DNA from: Clostridia bacterium
GTDB lineage: Bacteria; Bacillota_A; Clostridia; Christensenellales; Aristaeellaceae
DNA length: 64,000 bases
Direction: 5' to 3'
NCBI GenBank assembly: GCA_017525805.1
Contig: JAFXSH010000027.1
Coordinates: 46,765 to 110,764 of the forward strand
A program made the translations under genes and the position numbers. Positions 1 to 8,368 of this stretch are shown here, piece after piece. Position 1 is the stretch's first letter; each line of letters starts with the position of its first letter. A model generated the notes under the pieces. The model was not told the DNA's origin. It did not search any database and worked only from the letters and a program-made list of their open reading frames with translations.

Positions 1-1
1 A

Positions 2-2428
2 AACAACGACTGGGATTATCCCACCAAGCAGCTGATCGAAGCCATCCGCATCGTGGAAAGCTACGGCGGCAGCGTATCCGTTTCCTCGCCCCTGGTCAGG
101 AACGACGAAACCGGCGCCTGGGAATACAATTTCGGCTCCGGCATTTCGGAAACCGCCTGGAACACCCGCAAAAAGTATTTTTACGACAACAACTATATTT
201 CCAGCAGCAAATACGGCACCCCGGAATCCGCTTTCAAATTTCTCTGCGGCCGCTTCGGCTTTACCGTCCTTCCCGACGGGCGCTATCTGCTTGCCCTGGA
301 CGCAAACGGCAATTCCGTGATCTTAGACCCTGAATCCCTGGTGAACAAAATCACCGACGGGGCGGGAGACGTGACCGACAAGATCGTGAACCTGAACCTG
401 ATCGACCCGGACAAGGTGGCGGAATACCTGGTGGTGGACGAGGAAAAGGTGCTCCAGGTGATCGCCATCAACGCCACCATGCAGGATAACGCTTTCCTGT
501 CCCTGCCGGTGCCCTTTGCCGAGGACGTGAGCTATGAAACCGTGGCCGAAATCGAAGGCCGCAGCATGAGTATGCCCTGGGTTGGCGTCACCATGGGCGA
601 CAAGCGCGTGTACCCCAACGGCTCCCTGGCCGCCACCATCATCGGCTACACGGGCAAAATTCAGAACGCGGATTACTATTTCAGCGATTTGAAGCCCGCT
701 GGCTACGCCATGAACGATTACATCGGCCAGGCGGGCATCGAAGCCAGCATGGAAAACTGGCTCACCGCCAACATTACCGACCGGCAGGGCGCCCGCGTCG
801 TGGAAGTGGACCCCCAGGGCAAGGTGACGCGGGAACTCAATTACATCCCGCCCCAGGACGGCAACACCGTCAAGCTCACCATCAACGCCCAGTATCAGGC
901 GGCGGCGGAACGCTTTATTCGGGACAACGTGAACTTCACCCGCAACCTGCAGGAAGAGCGCATGCGGGAACCGGACTGGCTGGAAACTTACAAGGACAAG
1001 ATCGCCACCCGCGACTGGGAGGAATTTCCCATCCAGCTGGCCACCACCGGCGTGCTGATCGTGATGGACCTTCGCGAAGGCAACGCGGGCAACATCCTGG
1101 CCCTGGCCCAGTACCCCAATTACGATCTGAACGCCATGGTGCAGGGCGGCGACGCCGCCATCCAGATCGTGCAGGATGAACGGGGCCTGCTGATGAATTA
1201 CGCCATCCAGACCCGCGCTGAGCCCGGCTCCATTTTCAAAATGTGCACGGGCCTCGCCGGGCTCACCAACGGACAGCTCACCCCCACTGAAACCATCAGC
1301 GACGGGGGCCGCTTCAACTGGTTCACCACCGTGGAGGAGGACATGCCCAAATGCTGGACCAGCCACCCGGAACAGCATAAGGACCTGACCATCGTGGAGG
1401 GCCTGACCAAATCCTGCAACTACTTTTTCTATACCGTGGCGGGTCGGCTGTACAAGGCTTACGGTTCGGAAGAAAGGCTGTATAAATACGCCGCCCAAAT
1501 GGGCCTGACCAGCAAAACGGGCATTGATCTGCCCGGCGAATTGCGCTCCATCGTGGGCAACCAGACCAATCTGTACGATCCCGACGTGAGCCTCCAGGAG
1601 CAGATGACCGCCACGCCTATCCTGGTGGCGGCCTCCCTGAAAAAGCATATTTCCAACTACGCCGCAAGCTACGGCATCACCTACGACGACGCGCGCCTGG
1701 ACCGGTGCATCAAAAAGCTGATGGACATGGCCTACAATACCGCCGATATCAACAACGCGTGGATTTCCGCCGCCCGCCCCATTTTCATGACCGAGCTGGG
1801 TATGACCCGCAACATGGTGATGCAGCAGGCGCTGATGGGCGATATGTGGACCTACCTGAACGATATCAAGTGGGGCGGCAGCCAGGAGATTCAGATGGGC
1901 GTGGGCCAGTCCATCACATTGCTCACTCCCATCGCCGTCGTGCGCTACATCGGCGCGCTGAACAGCGATTTGGTGGTATGGAACCCCAACATCGTGGACT
2001 CCATCATCTCCCCGGAAGGCGAGATCCTGTCCCAGCGTTATCCCACCCAGTTCAACGTATTGGAAAGCGCCAAGCCGTACCTGTCCTACATCTTGGAAGG
2101 GCTGAAAGGCGTGGTCGATGAGGCGGGTACCGCCGCCCGCCAGTTCCGTGGATGGAAGTACGACGCCGAAGAAGTCATGGTAGGAAAGACCGGTACATCC
2201 CAGATGACCATTGGCAAGGTGCGAATCGACCTGGAAAACAACGGTTGGTTCGTTGCCCTGACCCCCAAGGGCGATCCTGAAATCGCTCTGGTATCCTTTA
2301 TCCCCAACGGCTTTTCCGGTTCCTACACGGTCCGCGCCGCCAAGGACTTTATCGAGTATTATTTGGATGAGCGGGACAAGGTGGACCTGAATATCGCCTT
2401 GCCGGGCGGAAACGCGCTGGCGCCGTAA
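2..2428 (+). CDS. pbpA: Penicillin-binding protein 2 (elongation transpeptidase), 5' end outside window
   Basis: This is a class B penicillin-binding protein that cross-links peptidoglycan outside the membrane. The reading frame is open to the first base of the window, so the N-terminus with its membrane anchor is missing. Numbering codons from nt 53, the transpeptidase motifs are SxxK at S393-K396 (SIFK), SxN at S454-N456 (SCN) and KTG at K712 (KTGTS), in the right order and spacing. The upstream part matches a PBP dimerisation domain. It is followed by a MinD-like ATPase and RodA. In Clostridia PBP2 often lies in an mreBCD-pbp2-min-rodA cluster, so the elongation paralogue is more likely than the septal FtsI or the sporulation SpoVD. 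That choice rests on context. Confidence 0.88.
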   Translation, partial: NNDWDYPTKQLIEAIRIVESYGGSVSVSSPLVRNDETGAWEYNFGSGISETAWNTRKKYFYDNNYISSSKYGTPESAFKFLCGRFGFTVLPDGRYLLALDANGNSVILDPESLVNKITDGAGDVTDKIVNLNLIDPDKVAEYLVVDEEKVLQVIAINATMQDNAFLSLPVPFAEDVSYETVAEIEGRSMSMPWVGVTMGDKRVYPNGSLAATIIGYTGKIQNADYYFSDLKPAGYAMNDYIGQAGIEASMENWLTANITDRQGARVVEVDPQGKVTRELNYIPPQDGNTVKLTINAQYQAAAERFIRDNVNFTRNLQEERMREPDWLETYKDKIATRDWEEFPIQLATTGVLIVMDLREGNAGNILALAQYPNYDLNAMVQGGDAAIQIVQDERGLLMNYAIQTRAEPGSIFKMCTGLAGLTNGQLTPTETISDGGRFNWFTTVEEDMPKCWTSHPEQHKDLTIVEGLTKSCNYFFYTVAGRLYKAYGSEERLYKYAAQMGLTSKTGIDLPGELRSIVGNQTNLYDPDVSLQEQMTATPILVAASLKKHISNYAASYGITYDDARLDRCIKKLMDMAYNTADINNAWISAARPIFMTELGMTRNMVMQQALMGDMWTYLNDIKWGGSQEIQMGVGQSITLLTPIAVVRYIGALNSDLVVWNPNIVDSIISPEGEILSQRYPTQFNVLESAKPYLSYILEGLKGVVDEAGTAARQFRGWKYDAEEVMVGKTGTSQMTIGKVRIDLENNGWFVALTPKGDPEIALVSFIPNGFSGSYTVRAAKDFIEYYLDERDKVDLNIALPGGNALAP

Positions 2429-2438
2429 CCTAATAAAA

Positions 2439-2527
2439 TGTGGAGAGTGGAGTTATATATTGCGTACAAGCTTTTCATAGCCTGGATATCCCGCGATATT
2501 GAAGATATCAAAATAAAACTCCTCACT
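2439..2527. repeat. Short GTGGAGAGTGGAG-type intergenic repeat with imperfect inverted ends
   Basis: The only non-coding gap in the first operon begins with TGTGGAGAGTGGAGTTAT (2439-2456) and ends with ACTCCTCACT (2518-2527), an imperfect inverted match of the left end. The same TGTGGAGAGTGGAG core occurs as one arm of an inverted repeat at 8287-8302. Such copies in unrelated gaps suggest a small dispersed element. It separates PBP2 from MinD and supplies no obvious promoter. Confidence 0.4.
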
Positions 2528-2570
2528 GATGAAAAGTATCTTTCAACGCTTTGATCGAGAGGTGAAAAAC

Positions 2571-3359
2571 GTGGGCCGTATTTTCGCGATCATGTCTGGC
2601 AAAGGCGGCGTGGGAAAAAGCACCCTGGCCGCGGCGCTGGCGGAATGCTACGCCAAGCAGGATATGCGCACCGTGCTGCTGGACGGCGACGTTGGGCTGC
2701 GCTGCGCGGACCTGATGCTTGGCATGCAGGACCGAATCATCTATGATTTGGGCGACCTGGTGGAAAAAAACTGCCAGCTGGAACAGGCGCTGGTACGTCA
2801 TCCAAAGCTGTCCTCCCTTTCCCTGGTAGCCGCGCCGCAGATGGTCAACGCGTCCGACCTGAAACGCAAGGATATAAGCCGGATCATCACCCAGCTTTCG
2901 GATAGCGCGGACGTACTGATCATAGACGCTCCCGCCGGGATCGGGAGGGGCCTGAAAAACCTGCTGGGCGCGGCGGCGGAGCCGGTGATCGTGGTTACGC
3001 CGGACGACGTGTGCCTGCGGGACGCGGAAAGGCTGAACCTGCTTTTGACCCAGCGGGAAGAACCCCGGCCCGTGGTCGTGTTCAACCGAGTGAACAAAAA
3101 GCTGGTGCGGCTGGGCGAAATGAACACTCCGGCCCAATTGGCCGCCACCCTGGATATGCCCCTCATGGGCGCGGTGCCGGACAGCCCCAAGGTTTACCAG
3201 GCGCTGCTGCATCACCGGGGCGCCCTGCACTGCGGCGATCCCAAAGTGGTGAAAGCGATCGAGAACATGGCCGCCCGGCTGCTGGGGAACGACGTACCCC
3301 AGGAACACTATAAAGCCAGCGCCTTTCTGGGTATTTTTATGAAAGGAGATGAAGCCTGA
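2571..3359 (+). CDS. minD: MinD-like P-loop ATPase (septum-site determination)
   Basis: This is a ParA/MinD-family ATPase expected to bind the membrane when loaded with ATP and to help place the division septum. It opens with a deviant Walker A (SGKGGVGKST), then the MinD signature DGDVGLRCADLMLG and a Walker A' aspartate in IIDAPAG. The GTG at 2571 is chosen because AGAGG lies 8 nt upstream and the protein then starts MGRIFAIMSGKGG, as MinD usually does. An ATG at 2529 in the same frame has no ribosome site. It lies between PBP2 and RodA. No minC or minE is visible beside it, and the C-terminal tail is a short hydrophobic stretch (AFLGIF) rather than a clear amphipathic helix. A MinD-like protein with another partner is possible. 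Confidence 0.8.
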   Translation: MGRIFAIMSGKGGVGKSTLAAALAECYAKQDMRTVLLDGDVGLRCADLMLGMQDRIIYDLGDLVEKNCQLEQALVRHPKLSSLSLVAAPQMVNASDLKRKDISRIITQLSDSADVLIIDAPAGIGRGLKNLLGAAAEPVIVVTPDDVCLRDAERLNLLLTQREEPRPVVVFNRVNKKLVRLGEMNTPAQLAATLDMPLMGAVPDSPKVYQALLHHRGALHCGDPKVVKAIENMAARLLGNDVPQEHYKASAFLGIFMKGDEA

Positions 3360-3360
3360 C

Positions 3361-4560
3361 ATGAGGTCCGAAGCCCGGTGGAACCGGGATGGTCATTTCG
3401 ATTGGCCGCTGGTGGTGGTGGTGTACGCCCTGTCCATTTTCGGCATTCTGTGCATCACCATGGCTACTTATGTGCCCTCCGTAAGCGCCGACCTGCCGCT
3501 GCTCAATAAGGTGCTGGCCTCCCGTTCCGGCATGTGGCAGTCCATTTTCCTGGTGGTCTCCCCCATCGTGATCGGCGTGATCGTGGCCCTGCCCACGGAA
3601 ATCATCCGCGCCCGCGTGAGGCTTGTTTATTTGGGCGTGCTGGCCCTGCTGGTGGTAACGCTGGTGGTGGGCCAGGTGAGCAATGGTTTGAGGGGCTGGC
3701 TGAAATCCGACCTGCTGGGCCGGTCCATTCAGGTGAGCGAGTTTTCCAAGCTTTCCGTGCTGCTGATGCTGGCGCGGCAATTAGCCCGGTCCGAAAAGCC
3801 CATGAGCAAATTCAAGGACTTTATGCGCACCATGATCATCGTGGGCGTGCCCGCCCTGGCCGTGCTGGCCCAGGGCGAAACGGGCACCGTCATCGTGATC
3901 GCGTTCATGTTCATGACCATGATCTTTTTCGCCGGAGTGGATATCCGCATCATTTTAACCTTTATCGTGTTAGGCGTGCTGGGCATCGGGGCCATCGTGG
4001 CCTACGGCATGCTGTCGGAAACCACGGATTACCGCATCCTGCGCCTGCTGGCTTTTATGGACCCGGAAAAATACCGGCAGACCGGCGGCTACCAGATCCT
4101 CATGTCTCAAAAGGCCATCGGCGCGGGGCAATTGACCGGGGTGGGCACCTTCCTGCCCGGCTCATGGACTACCTTGGGCTTTGTGCCCGAAAGCTCCACG
4201 GACGCCATTTTCACCGTGGTGGGCGAATGCTTCGGCTTCGTGGGCTGCGCGGCGGTGCTGCTGGCCTATTTGTTCATCATCCTGCGCATGATCTATTTAG
4301 CGCGGTTCACGGACGATCCATTCTGCCGTCTGGTGATCATCGGGGTGGTGTCCATGCTGCTGTTCCACGTGTTCCAGAACGTAGCCATGTCCATGGGCAT
4401 TATGCCCATCACGGGCATCCCCCTGCCGTTCTTAAGCTACGGCGGCTCCAACTTCATTTCCAATATCGCCGCCGTGGCCCTGGTGCTGAACATCGCCCAC
4501 AACGGCAACTCCGCCACAGTGACCACCGTGCCCCTGCCCAAGATGAACACGGTAAGGTGA
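3361..4560 (+). CDS. rodA: RodA/FtsW-type SEDS glycosyltransferase
   Basis: This is a polytopic SEDS-family membrane protein that polymerises lipid II into glycan strands together with a class B PBP. About ten hydrophobic segments are visible. The family's C-terminal signature is GIPLPFLSYGGSNF. AAAGGAG at 3342-3348 abuts an ATG at 3349, too close to use, so the ATG at 3361, 12 nt away, is the likely start. The gene begins 1 nt after the minD stop and shares its transcript. Pairing with PBP2 upstream favours RodA (elongation) over FtsW, although sequence alone does not settle this. Confidence 0.87.
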   Translation: MRSEARWNRDGHFDWPLVVVVYALSIFGILCITMATYVPSVSADLPLLNKVLASRSGMWQSIFLVVSPIVIGVIVALPTEIIRARVRLVYLGVLALLVVTLVVGQVSNGLRGWLKSDLLGRSIQVSEFSKLSVLLMLARQLARSEKPMSKFKDFMRTMIIVGVPALAVLAQGETGTVIVIAFMFMTMIFFAGVDIRIILTFIVLGVLGIGAIVAYGMLSETTDYRILRLLAFMDPEKYRQTGGYQILMSQKAIGAGQLTGVGTFLPGSWTTLGFVPESSTDAIFTVVGECFGFVGCAAVLLAYLFIILRMIYLARFTDDPFCRLVIIGVVSMLLFHVFQNVAMSMGIMPITGIPLPFLSYGGSNFISNIAAVALVLNIAHNGNSATVTTVPLPKMNTVR

Positions 4561-4566
4561 TACGCC

Positions 4567-5520
4567 ATGACCATCCAGCAATTGCATTATGTGATCCAGA
4601 TCACGGAAACGGGTTCCTTCAACCGGGCGGCGGAAAAACTGTTCATGGCCCAGCCCTCCCTGACCACGGCGGTGAAGGAACTGGAAAAGGAAATCGGCAT
4701 CACCATTTTCAACCGATCCGGCAAAGGCGTAACGCTGACGGCGGAGGGAACGGATTTTCTGCCCTATGCCCGGTCCGTGGTGGACCAGTACCAAAATCTC
4801 TTGGACGTGTACGGCAAGCAGGGCGTGCGCAAGCAGAAATTCGCCGTGTCCACCCAGCATTATTCTTTCGCGGTGAAAGCTTTCGTGGAGCTGACCCGTG
4901 CTTTTGACGTGGCGGAATACGAATTTGCCATTCGGGAGACCCGCACCCGGGACGTGATCGAAGACGTAACGGCATCCCGCAGTGAAATCGGCATCCTGTA
5001 CCTGAACGATTTCAACCGGAAAGCCATCATGAAGCTGCTGTCCACCGGGAATTTGCAAATCACGCCGCTCATTTCCTGCCACGCCTACGTGTACTTGTGG
5101 AAAGGCCATCCCCTGGCGCAAAAAGAGGCCATCTCGTTTAGCGAGCTGGCCCCTTATCCCTGCCTCTCTTTCGAGCAGGGGGAAAACAGCAATTTCTATT
5201 TGGCGGAAGAATTGCTCGCCGCCAACGAGTATCCCCGGATCATCAAATGCTGCGACCGGGCCACAGTGCTCAACCTTATGGTGGGCGTGAACGGCTACAC
5301 CCTGTGCAGCGGCATCATCTGCGAGGAACTGAACGGCGGCGATTACGTGGCCGTACCCTACCGGGACGAACCCGGCGTGCCGGAAAGCGTGATGGAATTG
5401 GTGCTGATCACCCGGAAAAACCACCTGCTGTCCGCCGCCGCCGAACGCTACATCGCGGAACTAAAACGCTATTTGGGCATGGACACCAATCCCGCCACCC
5501 AGTCGGGCGTCAAAGTCTGA
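4567..5520 (+). CDS. LysR-family transcriptional regulator
   Basis: This 317-residue protein has a typical LysR N-terminal winged helix-turn-helix (QQLHYVIQITETGSFNRAAE, then QPSLTTAVKELE) and a C-terminal effector-binding domain of the periplasmic-binding fold. Its start lies 6 nt after the rodA stop with AAGGTGA in that stop region, so it is probably co-transcribed with the cell-shape genes. LysR genes usually regulate a divergent neighbour, but here the next gene is convergent, so the target is unknown. Its last 52 bases overlap the 3' end of the GH2 gene on the other strand. Confidence 0.85.
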   Translation: MTIQQLHYVIQITETGSFNRAAEKLFMAQPSLTTAVKELEKEIGITIFNRSGKGVTLTAEGTDFLPYARSVVDQYQNLLDVYGKQGVRKQKFAVSTQHYSFAVKAFVELTRAFDVAEYEFAIRETRTRDVIEDVTASRSEIGILYLNDFNRKAIMKLLSTGNLQITPLISCHAYVYLWKGHPLAQKEAISFSELAPYPCLSFEQGENSNFYLAEELLAANEYPRIIKCCDRATVLNLMVGVNGYTLCSGIICEELNGGDYVAVPYRDEPGVPESVMELVLITRKNHLLSAAAERYIAELKRYLGMDTNPATQSGVKV

Positions 5521-8162
5521 TCCGGCTGGAATTCCTCTGACGCCATATACCGGTAAATGGCTCCCAGCAGCGCCCGCGCCTCGGGATGATCCTGCAAATG
5601 ATGCAGATTCAGGGTAGAAAACAGCAGTCTGCCTCCGCCGCACTGGCACTCGAACAGCTTCGCCATGGGACGAAGGAAAGCGTAGGAATCCATTTCGGTC
5701 ACGATGGCTTTTATGCGTTCCGGCAGGATCACGGCCCGCTGTACGGCCATGTGCCACCACTGCCAGTCAGTATGGCTTTCCGTGGGGAAATCCCGGAAGA
5801 TGGGATGGGTTTCGTCAATCAGCTGGCCCATGCCTCCGGCCTGGCTGGGAAAGGTGCACACCGACCAGAAATCGGTGCTGAACTGGGTCCTGATGGAATG
5901 GGGCAGGGCTTTTTCGGTGGCGTCCGGGGCCAGGAACACGTTCCCGCCCTTCGCCAATACTTCTTTCGCCCGTTCGTCCAGTGTTCGGCACTCGTATACG
6001 GTTTCCGGGCATACGGGATGTTCGTCGGGGTACACCCAAAGGGAATATTGGTTCTCGATGCCGCAGAATTTCAGGGTCAGCGTCAGCCTTTCCGCCTTTT
6101 CCAAGCCCGTCAAAGGAACGGACAGCTCGCCCAGCGACGTTAATGTGCCCGGCTGGATTTCAGCAAAGGGCAGCGTTCCTGCCCGCGAAAATGTTTTGCC
6201 TTGCAGCGTCCATTCGGCTGTGCCGGAGAGGGCGCTTTTTCCGTAGTGGGCCATTTTGATTTCGGCGGTCAGGGTTTCGCCAACAGCATATGTCACCCGG
6301 GGCAGCAGGGACAGGGGCAGGGAATCCCGAAAGAACGCCCGGAAGCGTTCGGGCTTGGCAAAAGCGTAGGGCTTGGGCTGCAAATGGGCGTTCATCATGC
6401 CCACCAGCGCCGTGCCCTGGCCGGGGAAATCCTGGAGGCCCAGCAGGGAAATGCCGCTGAAATCCGCCGTGCGCAGAGCAGCTTCCACCTCGGCCCGATA
6501 GCACAGCAGGGAAAGCTCGCCGGTGGCCTCCACCTGTTTCTTCCAGTCCGCCTCCATCCCGGCGGCCCGCACCTTCTTTTGGATGTGCTTCAAATTCTCC
6601 GGGCCGGTGACGCCCTGATATAAGCTGATTTCGTCAAAGTCCGGCAGCACCTCGTACTGGCCCACCTCGAAGGAGAAGAAGGGCTGACCGGCGTTTCTCG
6701 TCACGATCTCCGCCCCGGCCTGATAATCCGTGCGGAAGTCGGGGCCAATTTGGTTCAGCCAGCCCCGGCATTCAGCGGAGGTGGCCCGCAGGTGATGGCC
6801 GGGAATATCGGTGGTGGTAAAGAAATCACTCTGCGGGTCCGGACCCAAAGCGCCGTAATGGGGATTGGAGGCGTTGGCGTACATGCGGGTTTCGTCCTTT
6901 CCCCAACCCGCATCCAGCAATTCATCCATGAAAGTGTGGCCCTTTCTGTCGGCGTGCAGTTCGTTGCCGAAGGTGAGCATCACGAAAGACGGATGGTTCG
7001 CCAGCATATCCAGAATGCCCAAGAATTCCGATTTATAATAGGCGCGGGCTTCCTCGGCGGCAAAGGCATGCTCCGGGTCCCAGTGGGAAAGCTCCGGCTG
7101 CATGAGCATGCCCATCTCGTCGGCGGCGGCAAAGGCGGCTTCCGGCGGGCAATGGCTGTGGAAGCGCATGCAGTTGACCCCGTAATCCCGGTACTTTTGC
7201 AGGATGACTTTCCAGCTCTCTTTATCCATGGGCGGGTAGCCCGTTTCCGGGAACACGGCGCAGTTGGCTTCCCCCCGCAGGAAGATGCGGCGGCCATTCA
7301 GCATCAAAGAACCGTTCCGGGCCTCAAAATCCCGCGCGCCGAAGGAAACGGTTCTGCTTTCCATCCCGTCCAGCGTCACGGTCAGGTCGTACAGGTTTCC
7401 TTCTTCCGCGTCCCACCTTTTCACGTCGGGCCGCAGGCAAAGGCCCATATACCATAGTTCTTGCCTGCCCGCCTGCACGCGCTCGCGCACCCGCGCGTTT
7501 CCGTCGCCCTCCAGCGCTTCGGAAGAAAGACGGACCTCTCCTTCCCAATCCTGGGCCAGATCCAGTTTCACGCACACATCCACGGAATCCCCGTCCGGGT
7601 ATGCCCGCACGCTGTCAATGAAGCTTTGTTCCTCCGCCCGCAGGCGGAAATAGCCCAGCAGCCCGTTCCAATTGGTCTGGGTTTCGTCGGAGGCGGCGGA
7701 GGAATACACGATGGCGTCCCGGGGCCAGCCGGGATAGCTGTTGTCCGACAGGAAGACGATTTGATCGTCCCCGGTCATTTTGCCCGTGACCTCGAACACG
7801 TAAGGCGTGCTGATGGAAGGAGGATCATAGGGAGGGATTTCTTCCCCGTTCACCAGCAGCCGCAAGTGCCGGGCGCGTTCCACGTCGATGAACAGACGCT
7901 TGCCCTCCGGCACTTTCAGATTGATGAGGCGGCTGATTTTAGCCTGCCCCTCGAAGGTGTGTTTCCGGGTCAGGCGGGTCACGATGGGGTCGCCCTCCCG
8001 ATAAAACCCGATGCGGGCCACCTCGTCCACCTTCCACTGCTTTTTCGGGTCGTCCGGGAAACCGATGCCGCTTTCATCCAATGTGCCGGGCAGGCGAACG
8101 GGACCGCTTTGGCCGGGGATTTCGCATTGCCAAATGCCGGACAAATCAAGTAATGTAGGCAT
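5469..8162 (-). CDS. Glycoside hydrolase family 2 protein
   Basis: This 897-residue enzyme has the GH2 layout: an N-terminal jelly-roll sugar-binding domain (about 1-185), an immunoglobulin-like domain (about 190-280) and a TIM barrel from about 285. Asn400-Glu401 (FGNEL) fit the general acid/base, and Glu499 in FFSFEVGQ fits the nucleophile. Residues after about 620 form extra C-terminal beta domains. No signal peptide is seen, so it probably acts on imported oligosaccharides. The substrate (beta-galactoside, beta-glucuronide or other) cannot be read from the sequence. AAGGAGAG precedes the ATG. No sugar transporter lies nearby, and glycogen phosphorylase is upstream on the same strand. Confidence 0.85.
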   Translation of the reverse strand: MPTLLDLSGIWQCEIPGQSGPVRLPGTLDESGIGFPDDPKKQWKVDEVARIGFYREGDPIVTRLTRKHTFEGQAKISRLINLKVPEGKRLFIDVERARHLRLLVNGEEIPPYDPPSISTPYVFEVTGKMTGDDQIVFLSDNSYPGWPRDAIVYSSAASDETQTNWNGLLGYFRLRAEEQSFIDSVRAYPDGDSVDVCVKLDLAQDWEGEVRLSSEALEGDGNARVRERVQAGRQELWYMGLCLRPDVKRWDAEEGNLYDLTVTLDGMESRTVSFGARDFEARNGSLMLNGRRIFLRGEANCAVFPETGYPPMDKESWKVILQKYRDYGVNCMRFHSHCPPEAAFAAADEMGMLMQPELSHWDPEHAFAAEEARAYYKSEFLGILDMLANHPSFVMLTFGNELHADRKGHTFMDELLDAGWGKDETRMYANASNPHYGALGPDPQSDFFTTTDIPGHHLRATSAECRGWLNQIGPDFRTDYQAGAEIVTRNAGQPFFSFEVGQYEVLPDFDEISLYQGVTGPENLKHIQKKVRAAGMEADWKKQVEATGELSLLCYRAEVEAALRTADFSGISLLGLQDFPGQGTALVGMMNAHLQPKPYAFAKPERFRAFFRDSLPLSLLPRVTYAVGETLTAEIKMAHYGKSALSGTAEWTLQGKTFSRAGTLPFAEIQPGTLTSLGELSVPLTGLEKAERLTLTLKFCGIENQYSLWVYPDEHPVCPETVYECRTLDERAKEVLAKGGNVFLAPDATEKALPHSIRTQFSTDFWSVCTFPSQAGGMGQLIDETHPIFRDFPTESHTDWQWWHMAVQRAVILPERIKAIVTEMDSYAFLRPMAKLFECQCGGGRLLFSTLNLHHLQDHPEARALLGAIYRYMASEEFQPDQTLTPDWVAGLVSMPK

Positions 8163-8198
8163 GGTGATCTCTCCTTATCAACAGGTAGAGAGTGAAAC

Positions 8199-8302
8199 AG
8201 TGTGGAGAGTAGAATTTTATCATGTCTTTCAATTTTCTCTCCGCAGGTCAGTGAACGCGGCAGCATTCACTATCCATAACTCCGCGCTCCACTCTCCACA
8301 CT
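8199..8302. repeat. Inverted-repeat element with nested hairpin
   Basis: A 12-bp perfect terminal inverted repeat (AGTGTGGAGAGT at 8199-8210, ACTCTCCACACT at 8291-8302) encloses about 80 bp with a second inverted pair (AGTGAA/TTCACT, near 8250-8271). The right arm carries the same GTGGAGAGTGGAG word as the repeat at 2439. The shape is that of a miniature, MITE-like or RNA-hairpin element. It sits between the GH2 start and the glgP terminator. Confidence 0.5.
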
Positions 8303-8346
8303 AAACAAAACTGAAAGAGCCCACATCCTCATTGGGGGATGCAGGC
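8303..8346 (-). terminator. Probable terminator of glgP
   Basis: On the minus strand the sequence GCCTGCATCC (8346-8337) can pair with GGATGTGGGC (8328-8319), including two G-U pairs. A T-rich tail (TCTTTCAGTTTTG) follows. It lies just after the glgP stop at 8369. Confidence 0.55.
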
Positions 8347-8368
8347 CCTGCCCGCTTACAAAGCGGCA

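Noticed and set aside
323..1648. 441-codon frame on the minus strand inside PBP2
   Set aside because: It is antisense to a clear PBP2 and is rich in His, Gly and Val as expected from reversed GC-rich coding DNA. No ribosome site or family match.
3534..4907. 457-codon frame overlapping rodA and LysR
   Set aside because: Shadow in another frame of two well-supported genes, rich in Arg, Gly and His.
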